Origin: Lutraria lutraria
Lineage: Eukaryota > Mollusca > Bivalvia > Venerida > Mactridae
Reading direction: 5' to 3'
Assembly (NCBI GenBank): GCA_964023205.1
Contig: OZ026848.1
Coordinates: 28,879,912-28,943,911 of the forward strand
Length of the DNA stretch: 64,000 nt
Within the stretch, counting starts at the first letter, position 1. Every line of letters starts with the position of its first letter. Position numbers and translations under genes: made by a program. Positions 1 to 12,300 of this stretch are shown one piece after another. A model generated the notes under the pieces. That model was not told the DNA's origin and did not search any database. It worked only from the letters and a program-made list of their open reading frames with translations.

Positions 1-936
1 GATAAACCACGAATATATTCAACTCCGCGTTTGTTATTGTCAACTAATTATGTGCTGGGTCGTGTTAAGGTATTTTTATAGGTTACCATGATAAAAAATA
101 ATTAAACATCAGACTTTTCCAATTCAATGACTTTCTTCTGAATTATTTTTTGTCTTTGAATTTCTTTTTATTGGATTGATTTTCTTTGGTAACTATGATT
201 TTTACTGTGAATAGAAAACTCCCGATGTTATAAATTATTAACATGTTTTCTTTTCGCGGCGATGATTTTTTTTATTTAATGTCTATGAATTTTATAATGA
301 TGGTACATTGTATTAACTGTTTGGCATGATTAATGGATTTCCTGTTATTACGAAGGAAAGGATGAACCAGTTTTAACTCTGGTCAGTAACCACACTCAGT
401 AATAGTAGCAAGGTCTGCAACTATAAACTTTTAGATGAAACCACAAACTATAAAGATAAATGACAGTCTTATAATAATAATAATAAAGACTTTATTTTAC
501 GAGGAAACTTATTTGACAGTACACTAAACAATTAATCTTCCATAAGATCCTCAAAAATGATATACATGCTGTTCTTGCCTAGAGCGGAAACGGTGGTATT
601 TCTATACATTCAGTTCAGTACTTGCCCAATTTTATAATTTACATATTTCTCTTTAGTAAAGTGAAACTCGCCACTCTAGATTCGACGATTTCTTTTCTTA
701 ATACTTTTCAGAAAGTACATTGCTGATTCTAATAAAGTTGTTCTGCGATATAACTTATATCACTTAGTTTGTCATTTGAGTATAAACTAAAAACGGTACA
801 TTTTGACCGCCCCATAGATGCTAATTATCCGACATTATCCAAGAACTCGTATATCTATGTACATATGTATATGCATTAAACTCATTCGCAAATAGGTGCT
901 AGTTTCTAGAAGTCTTTCTGTCTGATTAAAGACTCA
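1..936. other. AT-rich upstream region, no gene seen
   Basis: I see no coding exon or RNA gene here. A trinucleotide run of the ATA/TAA type lies at about 471-486. The last 200 bases are the presumed promoter and 5' leader of the C1q-domain gene, but I could not pick a convincing TATA box or initiator. Confidence 0.5.
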
Positions 937-1987
937 ATGGCAACTGTACTGTCCAAGGAAGCGGACTTTCCTTTAACAAAGATGATTGTTGTTATCCTAA
1001 TGCTTTGTGGCAGTGTTCAATTTGTCTGGGCCGAACCACGCTGTTCCAGGTTTGAGTATGAGGAAAAGACATTAGAGAAAATGATTCGAACCGAGATTAT
1101 CGTAGAACAAGCTATGTCTGATATTGAAAGTGTTAAAAAACAAACAACTGATGCTGTGAATTCACTGGAGAGAATGAAGTTGGAGTTAAAAGATGATTTT
1201 AACTTAATGTTAGCTGAAAACAACCAGAAGTTTGATGAAATTAGGAATACAATTAGAGAATTCAAAGGTAATTGGGAAATTGAAGTTAAATCGAGTCACA
1301 TCTTATATTAAATATATCATTATTAATCATCTATTCAAATTGCCTTTTAAAAGACAATGATTGGAGCACATACATGTACTGTATATCTATCGCGTGACAA
1401 TGAAATTCAGAATTGGCGCATCAGACTGATTGTTTTGCAAATTCCCAGAATGCGACCTACATATGTTTGGCCTGCGACTATGTGTTTTCCGGATGACGAT
1501 ACTCACGTAGTATAGTCGACATACAAGCCTGATTGTTTTTTATTCATTAATAAACTTTATATTTTCAGATCAACATCAGGCCAAACCAAGCGTCTTATTT
1601 CTTGCGAAGGATCCAACGACACAAAATCCAGGCAATGGTAACAAGATTGTGTTTGGTACCACGATGTGGGATTCATCGGGTTCATATGACAACAAAAGTG
1701 GTTTTTTCACAGTACCTGTTGATGGGTCATATCTTTTCACAACACAGTTGTGTCTCAACCCAGGAACCGGAAAATACATCCATTACGCAATAGTCGCTGG
1801 TAACAAACAGGTAGCTAATAGTTTGTTGTATGACAACAAGGACAGATTTTGTAATACCGCCCATGCTGCAGTAACTCTGAGCAAAGGACAGACTGCATAC
1901 ATACAGTCTATAGGCACGAGCTCTTCTCCATTGCGGGAAAACCACGCAAATGAATGGTGTACTTTTTCTGGCATTCTGATTCACTAA
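937..1987 (+). CDS. C1q domain-containing secreted protein (C1qDC), two exons
   Basis: Exon 1 is 937-1267 and exon 2 is 1569-1987. The intron has GT at 1268 and AG at 1567-1568; it splits a GAT codon and joins into 249 aa. Residue 1 may not be the true start: Met16 (982) begins a classic signal peptide (MIVVILMLCGSVQFVWA, cleavage before EPRCS). Residues about 40-110 are charged, heptad-like and probably coiled coil. Residues about 115-249 are a C1q domain: the blocks KIVFGTTMWDSSGSYD, GFFTVPVDGSYLFTTQLCL and EWCTFSGILIH match the family's beta-strands. Bivalves have large C1qDC expansions acting as secreted lectin-like pattern-recognition proteins; this one lacks a collagen region, like most of them. 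The ligand cannot be told from sequence. No close AATAAA was found after the stop. Confidence 0.93.
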
Positions 1988-4900
1988 ATTTCTGTTTATG
2001 TTTTATACCCATAATTATAGTACATCAGAAGGAGCTGGCAGATTCACGTTTCCTTTATAAATTATAGATTTCCATAATAGAAAATGATTTACTGTGAGAT
2101 TTTTCAAAAATGATATTCGAGTTGTTGCTACTGGGAGTAGCCATTTTTTCGAGATTAAAGAAAAAGGGAGATACATTCCAATCAGAAAACTCACGGTAAA
2201 AAGATGCAAAAACACAACACCAATCAAAGTCGCCAAAGAAAAATATAGGTTACAGTGTCATATATATTCAGAAATGTATACGTTTCTATTTTCTACAAGG
2301 GCAATAACTCTTACGAAAAATTCAAAATGTGTTGTAAGGAATTGAAGTATCATCTGAGTAACTACAAAAAATGATGGTAATTTTGCAATACTATTTTTAT
2401 ATCATTTTTTATTAGCATTGAATAGATCTGTAAAATAAGTACATTGTACAGTATTATTGATATAATAACAGTTCATTTAAATGTACATGTAATTACATGT
2501 ATGCACATATTCAGTCAATATTCGATTGTTTGACATGGTCAGTCGGCCAGAAAAAAAACACTTAAACCGAAAATCCTTTAAAAAAATAACGTTAAGAGAA
2601 GTAAAAAGTGGGCTTTACTAATGTTTTTTTTCGGGATTTGCGTCCGCTTTCATTGGTATTCATATTATATTCTGGCGAGTATTTAACCTTACATTTTTGC
2701 TGGATTCTATACTAGTGCTGACCATGTTTTGCCTAAGTAACTGTCAATGTATCCAAATGTATGATCGGTGGTAGAGGATGGATGGTCAAAATAACATCTG
2801 GCGAGTTTGGGGTTCGAACACACGAACTCGTTGTCCGTAAACTTGAACAAGGCGGACTAGCTTGGACAGTCAATGCGTCTTATAGGAAGATTGTGCTAAC
2901 ATGAATAGTATCACTTGCATTTATTTGGACACGGCCTCGGATTATTTCAAATGTTTAATAAAAACCTCTCTTTAAAGAGAAAAAAATTGCACAGTTTCAT
3001 GATTCATAGACTGTCCATGGTTATAGCAATTTTAATCATTGTACGTACGTTTTTATTGTTTAGACTTATAACATTTAAATGCTACCTATGGTGATTTTTA
3101 AATACAATGCACATTTGTATTTATCTTAAGATTTAAGATTCTACGTGTTTTTAAAGTTACTATATTTTCAGTAATTTTAAAACGTGTCAATAATGTGAAG
3201 TGAGATGGATTTTGTTAAGTAATTTTATTGATCTCTTGTCAAAACATATTTTTCTATCTACTTATTGGGTTTAAAAGCAATTTTGTCGTCACTACAGACA
3301 TAATAGAAGCTATTAAAGTCTTATTTTTAACATAGATGTGCTATCTAGGGGTTATCCAAAATTACTTTATTGTGTTAGAGCTACTAGTATTTAAGACATT
3401 TAGCCGAAATTTATACACAACTTAGAAAAAAATAAACGCAGAAGTGTTCATTTTCATGTTTATAGTTTTAGTCATCATTAAAATACAGGAATTTACGTAA
3501 ACATTATCTCGGCGACTGTGGAGTACTCCGAACATAATCTGACGCAATGTCAGAATAGCGCAACGTTATGTTACGCTGCCAGGAACGATTAACGTGAGAT
3601 TGGTCCACATGCGTCAACACCACATGTTAAGTCACTGTTTCTCAAAATAATCTCCAGATCAACACATTTTCACCAAGACCAGACAAATATGTCCACTGGT
3701 GTTCATCAAGTCGTATACAAAATGTACTTGAATTATACATTTTAACGCCGCTTTTCAATCATATACGGCGGTAGATTCACCTAACGAACTTTCCATGGAC
3801 TATTCTTACCAGTACTAATTTACCCTCCCACAAGGAACCGGTAATTTTCGTCGCATTTGAAGGAAAATTCACATTTTTTGTCAATTTTTCATGGAAGGGT
3901 ATGACCAATCGTAACTTAGTAATATTTTCGTTAGACAGAGTTTAACGTCGAGGACTTCCGATTGGGGTACAACATACCGATCTAACACATATTTATGCAT
4001 AAGTTTCATATGTTTAAATAATTTTGTATTTATGTGAATTGCATTGTAGGTATAATTGCTACACGATGTTTTACTTTTAATAGAAATTTGATAATTATCA
4101 GAACATCGTTTAACGTGTAAGAAAAGCAGAAATGGAAGATATGTGATAGTCATTAACTGCTTTTGTGCCTTCGGATATTTGTTATGTTGTGTGACAATTT
4201 TAAGTAATAAGTATCTGTTAATTGTGACCTCCTCGCCGCACGGTCTAAGAAGTATCAATTAACACAAGTGTTCAAGACCATATGGACCTGACGTAACGAC
4301 TAATTACCCTTCTGAGGAAATTCACGAAATTATGAACTTTTCTTGAACAATTCTTGCATACTTCATGAACAGTTCATGATCAATGAATATTGTAGACTCA
4401 ATAATTTTCGTTGGGGATTTAGTTTCGTGGATTTCGTTGGTCGGCTCATCCACGAAATCAAATACAATCTACTCCCACAAATGCTGCAGTTCAATATGTG
4501 ATTAAGCCGGCCATGGTAAGATGGATATAATTCAGGGCCAGGTAAATCTAACAGTATGTGGACTTGTGCTATCATGAATAAAACAACCAGGGTGTTCCAA
4601 CAACAATCGGGCTTAATAGTTGGTCTACATAACCTTTGACGTTGACTATATAACTACAAAATCTGTTTCCTAACTCCCGTTACACTATACGCGCTCCACA
4701 ACGATCTCGTAAACAGGTGCCCATTCGAAAGCTATGGTCATTCCAGTGCCGACCCAGATAGAGTGGAGACCTAGCAAGACACAGGAGAACGGGACATTTA
4801 TATCACTACTCTTTTCGAATAGTTTTCTTTGTTCTTTGTCATTCCCGATGTAAAGCACCGATACACGCCTTGCCCTTTTCCTGTGATTTTCCTGACATGC

Positions 4901-6335
4901 ACATGATTAATTAGTGCTTGGCTCGATAGTTGGGATGGGGACTTCAGTACTGAAAAAGCGTCCCTGAGAAATTCGATACTTCATCGAACTTTTATTGTTT
5001 TAGGTCACCATTGTTGACTGATGTCGTGGCAACTTATTACAGGTCTATAAATTTAGGATGGTATAAAAGATCACGGGCCTGGGTGCGAGGTAGATTTGTC
5101 TTAGGATATTCTTAACGGTAACAACTAAGCAATAGCTAATAATAAAATACAGATGTCGACGTGAAATCGTGTGTTGTTATGATTATGTTACACGGGCTCA
5201 TTTAAATACATAAGTACCATTTTAGAATATAATTTATGTTGAAAGTTAAAAGAACCATAGTTCTATAAATATTGACTTTCACACTAACGACATGGATTGT
5301 GTAAAGTTGGGTATGCTGTCTACTAATGTTAATTATTTCTCTCCAATAGCTTTAAAATCCTACTAAATACTTATCATAAGTTATTATAAGAACTCCATTA
5401 TGCATATTATCTTCCGACTTGTAAATACATGTACATTCTTCATACGATCAATAGCATCGACAATTGTTTAATCCGATTATCGGTGGAAAATATCAACTGG
5501 ACGATTATTTTTCGAACATGAAGGATTTATAAACCCTACTTAATTCTCATTTACGTAGAAAAGTAGGCCTACATAAGCGAATGTTTGTTTGCAGACACGC
5601 TATCCAAACTTTTAATGGTGAGTTCGTATGTAGATAGAATTCTATTTTGTTAACATTATATGATTGTACCACAAACGAAAAGCTGGGATATAGAAGGAAA
5701 AATATTCCTAGTCAAAATCGGTAATAAGAATGTTGGCGTCGGCAGATTTTTGGGATGAATAAACCATTATTTCTTATGGATGGACTTTCTGGATGACGGA
5801 AGTAAGCGTAGATGACTTTACTTATTCGAAGTTTCAGGAACCAAATGCTCATGTCGATCAATTTAGAAGTTTCCGTGCAGTTAAAGTTTTACTTTCATCT
5901 TGGCTTTACTTGGACTGATCGACGTTCTATTCCGCGTGCTGTTTAATTGTTTGTGCTATTTTTGTGACCATATAATCGTGGGAGTCAATTTTGGAGTGCA
6001 GCTGATTTTGAACATGTGCATTTTGTGAGTTGAAGTAAAACTTGATAACGTGGATATACATTGTATTTGTTAAAATTATTGGATGAATACTATTGAAGAA
6101 AATTATTTTGACATAAAGATCTATTTCAGCGAGTTTATTTTGTTTCGGTAGTTTTTTGCTGTTAACTAGTTAAACCAACACTGGATTATTTAGAAATACT
6201 TGTAGGTCTCAAAGTTTGTGCGTAGAATTAAAAGCGGCACAATTATATACAGTAAATGGTTAATACATTGTATCTTAGATATCAACTTAGACTCAGCGTC
6301 AGTTTAATAAAGAGGTGACAAGTTAGATCTGCAAC
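1988..6335. other. 4.3-kb intergenic region with repeat fragments
   Basis: No convincing exon was found; the short ORFs lack splice context or family resemblance. It holds a tRNA-like fragment (2795-2885) and, at about 4395-4475, a stretch rich in TTTCGTNG motifs in both orientations (for example TTTCGTTGGGGATTTAG and TCCACGAAATCAAAT), which looks like a decayed interspersed repeat with imperfect inverted symmetry. The last few hundred bases are presumed 5' leader of the glycosyltransferase gene. Confidence 0.5.
2795..2885 (-). repeat. tRNA-like fragment, probable SINE head relic
   Basis: On the minus strand there is a good RNA polymerase III B-box-like core (GTGTTCGAACCCCAA) followed by acceptor-like sequence. 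The A box and cloverleaf pairing are not convincing, so I read it as a decayed tRNA-derived SINE head and not a tRNA gene. Confidence 0.25.
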
Positions 6336-9241
6336 ATGGAAGATTCATCATATGTATATAGACGTTTCAAAAGTACGTTTTGTGATACTTCACGGTGCAA
6401 TATATGGAAAAGAACTATGGGGAAATATAAACGAACAATGTTTGTGATATTAACATTAGCACAAGTCATTTTTCTCTTTTACAAGTTTAACTTGGTTTCA
6501 TATCGTAAAGAAATATATGTGAGAAATTATGAGCAGTATGACCATAAGATATTTGTTGCAAACTCAGCTGGTCTGAGACCAGTGGTAACAGCAGAAGTTG
6601 AAAATATTGTTGACTTAAATAACTTTGCTGATAGGTGGAATTGGAACAATACATTGTATTTCAAGTCTAGTGGATTACAAAAAAATCTTACAACTATACG
6701 AAGCCAAAAGAAAATTACGCAATGTAAAACCATCAATGGATTATACAACGTAAGTTTATTTCATTTTCTAAGTTGTTGTTTTTCTCAACCTCTTAACGTG
6801 ACATTTGTACGGTAGGTTTTCTTGTCGCTGTGCATTTTCATTTTCTAACAGATACATGATATATTTATGTCGATTTTTTTCCTTTTACAAAATTTATAAA
6901 AGTGTGAATCAGGAATGAACGTTTTACAAGGAAAATTCTGTATATACATTGTGTAGGTTTACTAGAACGATACTAGAGGTCCATAGGAAGCAGTGTAAGA
7001 ATGGGGGGGGGGTAATAAGATTTCGTCTAACAATTGAGGTACTCTAAGAAGAAACATAGCAGTCAAAATTAATGGGGGCGGGGGATCTTATATATTGTCT
7101 CACATTGAGTCAGTTATAACCTCTTGTAAAAAAACATTGAAAGTATAATTAGTGGTGGGGGGGGGACCTTAGTAAGAATAAGTTAACCATTTAACAATGT
7201 TATCTAGGGTATGTTTCTTACATTATAGAATACGAATTCAACTTGGCAAGAACGTCCTGAGCTAGACATGGTGACACAAGAAGAGCTTGCAATGCCAATA
7301 GCGTTTAGCATATTAGTTTATACGGACTTTGCAATGTTGGACTTACTTCTTGACAGCATCTATAAGCCACACAATTTGTATTGCATTCATATAGATAAGA
7401 AAGCTCCAAGCGTGTACAAAAACAGTGTCTACAAACTTGCCAGTTGCTATGACAATGTGTTCGTCGCCAGACAACAATACAGTATTGTATGGGGAGACTT
7501 TTCAATCATACAAGCTGAAATTTCATGTATGAAAGAACTTCTGTTAAAGTCTGTTACTTGGAGATACTTTATAAACCTCACAGGTCAAGAGTTTCCATTA
7601 CGGACAAACTATGAGTTGACACAAATACTCTCTAGTTTAAGAGGGCAAAATCTGGTGTACTGCACTGAAAGGTATATATAACTAATACATTTGTACATGT
7701 ATTACCAAAGACCTATACATACATGTATGTATAGGTCTTTGGTATTACGAAATAATTTTCTGGAACAGGAACTTTTGAAATTTAAAACTTGTCAAACAGA
7801 AGTATGGTGTGTGATATTGAAATAGGAACTGTTATTCTCTTATTTGCAAAGTTGATGGTAACTGAAGCTTTAGTGTAAATACAGTGCATATAAAAATCAA
7901 TAACATGTACTTGGAAATTTAATGTTTATGTCAAACTAATATTTCATTGACTTTCACACAATAATTACTACTTATATATTAGTTTAACTAACTTAATAGT
8001 ACCATATAAATAAATTTAAAAAAAACTGACGTTTTAAAAAGTATTTTATTTTACAGGAGAATTAACCAGACTCGTTTTGTAGGTGCTGGTCCCGTACCCC
8101 TAGGGTTAAAACTGTACAAAGGACCAACACATACCGTGCTATCACGTGATTTTGTCGATTACCTGCTTAATGACAAGATTGCAAATCAATTCATTGCCTG
8201 GCTGAAGCAAGTAATTGTACCAGACGAGCACCTGTTCCAAATGTTACACTGTAATGCACACATAGATCACCCAGGGGGCTCTTTAAACGGTAACAATCAA
8301 ACTTTTTACACATACTTAACATCTCGCATAATCAAAGTACTGAAAGTTCTTATACATAGTTCCCACATCTACAATATTTACATCCCTTGGTGGCCATCTT
8401 AGTTGGCAAATTTCCTAATGGAAAAAATAAGAACATTGGTTATTACTCAATTTATAAAAGATAACTTTATTATGAAGTTGTTACGGCCATAAGCACATCA
8501 GGTTTAAGAAAATGTAGTTGTCACATATAAATATCCTATATTTAGAATTATCAAAACAAAAATATAAATATCTTCTTATCAATGCTTGTTGAATTTGCCA
8601 ACCAAGATGACCACAAAGGGATGTAAATATTGTAGACGTGGGAACTAAGTATAGAAGCCGAAGTTAATAGATTTGCACTGCAACAAGGAACGGGAACCAG
8701 TTTAACAATTACATGGTGGATGTTGAGAAAGTTGGATCTTATATATACATGTATATATATCTTACCTACAAACCTATTCTTAATGAGTATGTATCCAGAA
8801 ACTAACAATTTTTTGGGGCCTTATTGAAATGGTTTCATAATTACCAAGTTGACATATTTGATGGAATAATGAAACCAGTCTGAAATATGACGATCTCTTC
8901 AATGACGTGAGCTTAATAATGAAGTGTTTGCTAAATGAAGTTTTGATGTATAAAATTTTAATAGACTGATTTTTTCTGTTTTAGATAGCTTAGTATTAAG
9001 TCGATTCAAGTTATGGAATAACAAAAACCACTTTGATCCAATCTCCAAAAGAGGCATCGCTGTATTGAGACAAACGCATTTTCGCTCAATGGCGATGAGT
9101 AGAAAGCTGTTTGCTAATAAGTTTCTCATAGACAAATATCCAAAGATAGTTTATCAATTAAAGACACTACTTCAACAACGATCATCACTTGAATATAAAG
9201 GATACTTGGAATTTAATACTTCACTGTACAGGAGAAAGTAG
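6336..9241 (+). CDS. Beta-1,6-N-acetylglucosaminyltransferase, GCNT (core-2/I-branching) family
   Basis: Four exons: 6336-6749, 7229-7671, 8057-8289, 8985-9241. All have GT/AG borders and phases agree, giving 448 aa, near the family's usual 400-440. Residues 34-51 (TMFVILTLAQVIFLFYKF) are a signal anchor, so this is a type II Golgi enzyme; Met28 is an alternative start. The Glyco_transf_14 domain shows AFSILVYTDFAMLDLLLDSI, then YCIHIDKKAP, WRYFINLTGQEFPLRTNYEL and VPDEHLFQML, where Glu343 matches the catalytic Glu of the PDE motif. The C-terminal block KLFANKF is carried by exon 4, which has no usable Met. The family adds GlcNAc in beta-1,6 linkage to mucin-type or poly-lactosamine glycans. 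The region before KLFANKF is short and lacks the usual Cys-rich GAGDL block, so it is a diverged member and its acceptor is unknown. Confidence 0.9.
7706..7741. repeat. 36-bp perfect palindromic MITE-like insertion with 7-bp TSD
   Basis: The element is 18 bp (CAAAGACCTATACATACA) followed at once by its exact reverse complement. It is flanked by perfect direct repeats GTATTAC at 7699-7705 and 7742-7748. It sits in intron 2 of the GCNT-family gene. Its ends resemble the elements at 26172-26217 and 44756-44878. Confidence 0.8.
8335..8660. repeat. Inverted repeat (foldback) in GCNT intron 3
   Basis: About 70 bases at 8340-8410 (including CTACAATATTTACATCCCTT) recur in reverse complement at about 8590-8655, with roughly 85-90% identity by eye, around a spacer of about 180 bp. 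A further piece at 8675-8706 matches in reverse complement the 45266-45328 element. This is probably a nonautonomous DNA element or two opposed copies. Confidence 0.7.
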
Positions 9242-9322
9242 ATGAATATCTGGATGCACAATTTAATACAGCACAAATGCTTTGAATGTAATTTATCAAT
9301 GGGTGAAATTTGCATCAATTCA

Positions 9323-9328
9323 AATAAA
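9323..9328 (+). promoter_or_regulatory. Candidate poly(A) signal of the GCNT-family gene
   Basis: AATAAA lies 82 bases after the stop codon at 9239-9241, the first canonical hexamer downstream. Confidence 0.5.
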
Positions 9329-12300
9329 ATATGAAATAACAGTGATTGACTTATGTGTTTTTCATAGCTTTTGACAAAATGATCACCCACCAGAATTTCT
9401 CTATACTGAACACTGTACAATCGGGTAATGTAATGACGTGTGTTTTTTTGTATGACGATGAATGTTCGTACGTGTAATGCTCTTGTGTAGTCCTTTGTAA
9501 ATAAATGCCTAGTTCTCTGGTATCTTATCTTCACTCCCTCATTTGAAAAACAGTGTTAAACTTGAATACATACATCAATACATAGTGATCTTCACAGAAT
9601 GAAATCAAATCCAAATAAAACAAACAATTTTTACCCAGAATGATTTTAATATCAAAAATACAGTATCATCTAAAGCATGTGTTATACACAAAGAACACTT
9701 CACAAACATACAAGAAAACTCATTGTTCCAGCAGTTAAACAGCAACACAGAGACCAGGAATGTGTTATAGATGATATAAATATACAGAGAGTGAAAGTAT
9801 ACCAAAGGCTGATGAGAAATTATTAATCAGATCCAATTACTAACAGTGGATAAAAATATGGACAGGATGTTAGATTTTCCAAGAATTTAATTGAGTGAAG
9901 CTCCCAAAAATGAACCCTCACTCCTTTGGTTTCAGCAATTGTTTGCTTTAAGCTCATTAAAAAACATCAAAAAGGCATATCTAAAATTTTAGGATCCTAA
10001 CTCCCAATTTTTCTGATGTAGTTACTCAAATTCAATGTTACTCAAAAATGTTAATATTACAAAAGTAGTATTGCCTGATTGTCATTATTTCTTCTACAGA
10101 TACCTCAGAAATTATACTTTATTTTACGACATTTCTTTTCAAATTGTAAGAGTTGTTGCCCTTGTTGAAAAATAGAAATAAGTTAGATATTGCATGAGTA
10201 CCTACACTTTTCTTTATCAGATAAATTATTACTGTGTAATTGCATCTTGATACCAAGAGTTTTTTAAACTTTTTATTGAAATGAATGGTCTTTTGTCTTT
10301 AATCTTTGAATTAGAAATGTGACCGGAGGACAAGAATGGCCCTGCTGAGTTCAGTCAAAAAGGGGCCACAACTTCTGTGAAAATGTTTGGATTTTGACTT
10401 GAGTTATTGCTTGGAAACCAGAATTTGAACAGGAGGATGAACAGCAGTAAGACTTCATGCCATTTAAAAGATTTTTATAAGTGAAGTAATTGTATCATTC
10501 AAGAAAGACACAAAAGTTATACTAGCATAACAAATGTATCATTTAAAGTAGGGACAGATTTTTAAAACTATGCTGCTCAACTTTTATAATCAATCACTTA
10601 AATTGCTCAATATCTTAGCTAAACATGATGCAATAAACACATTTTTATTCATGATAAAATACAATTAAAATGGTAAATATTTTATCTAAGGTTAAGTAAA
10701 GCTTAAGAATTAAAATTTTACAATTTGTATGTAAAATAAACAAAGTGATAGAGCTGTAAATAAATTATTTGTTATACCTGATAGATCATGCTGATCAAAT
10801 AAGAGTATTGAGTAAACATCAATATACCAATGCTATGAAGTATACTAAAGGAAATCTGTAGGTCTTCAGAGGTGTAGCTTGGTTAAAATTCACGTTTAGT
10901 CTGAATTCTAGAAGGGTTTTGGGGGCATGCCCCCCTCCTGAATATTTTTTTTGCTTCAATTTCGTGGAAAAGGTGTAGGCTGTGGCCTTCATAGTCTATA
11001 GGCAGCTATTCTCCTGGATGGAGAAGAGGGCTTGAAACCAACAATTACCTAAATGGACAGATATTGGGTGATTATAAAAACCCATCAAATATTTCTTCTA
11101 TGAGATTTAACCAAGCTTCTAACCCCCTGTTTCCCTGTTGATTTTCTTTAATTAGATATAATCCAGAGGTAAAAGTTCACAAACAAATGTTTAGATAAAT
11201 ATACAAAATCCTTTTGTAATAATATTGCTTAAAACATTTACAGTTTATCAACTTTGGGAAAGAGGATGAAGTAAGGCAAAATGTGCTTATTAATAGTGAA
11301 TGCCTATTTGAGTAACTTAAAATTATGTGAGTGGGGGATAGGGGGAGGGAGTTATAACGTTTCAATTAAGTAAACAAATAACTGGATATAATTCTCTGCA
11401 TACAGATATATAGATAGATCTACTTAAAAAACAAAAGAAAAACAAGGATAATATTAAAGAAAATTAAACAATACATGAGAAATTAACTAAGTAATAAAAC
11501 AACCTTAATAGAAAACAGTTAATAAATTAAATCATGATTAACCTTTGTATGTACAAACAGTTCTAGTGTGAATCAGCTGTAAAAAGAGTGACTCGTAAAA
11601 CCTCACATTGATATACAATACTTAACCTTAATCAGATCTGAATGATAAATATATTTACACATACAAGGTAGAATAGGTTTTAAAATGCAGATAGGATGCT
11701 TCAATTACACAAGATAGTTTCCTGTATCATATCTGTATGATAAAACTATTCAGTCCTATATTTGCATCATTATTGTCTCATTCTTCACAAAATCACTTTG
11801 TCTAATTGACAATCCTACATGTACGTTTTCAAACACAACAAGTGGTTAATTTCAGTAATTAATCAAACTGATCATCATTGATATAGATTATAGTTGTCAA
11901 GACGAACAGGTAAAAAAGAACTGCAAATCATAGCGAATATAAATTTGACATAAATACCAGGGCCTCATCCTATCAGCATAATTAACGACATTTCAAAAAT
12001 GCATTAAACCAGTTTTAAAATCTAAAATTCAGACATCAATCTTTGATATTACAATGATATACATATATACTGAAATGAAGAAATATATACGTCTGATTAT
12101 TTTGTAGATAACTAAATGACTCTAAATACACCTCATTTAGACAGCATTGGTTATTAAAATAATGAATATACAGAAGATTAAGTAAATACACATCATGTAT
12201 TAATATATAACAATAAAACCAACAAAAAACAACAACAATAAAACGGTAAATAACAGTAACCTGTGAACAATGGCCACGCTTTAACTCACAAATAAATGAC

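Noticed and set aside
6990..7165. Three poly-G tracts in GCNT intron 1 as G-quadruplex control element
   Set aside because: They occur singly, about 70 bases apart, within sequence that looks like a degenerate repeat; too weak to claim.
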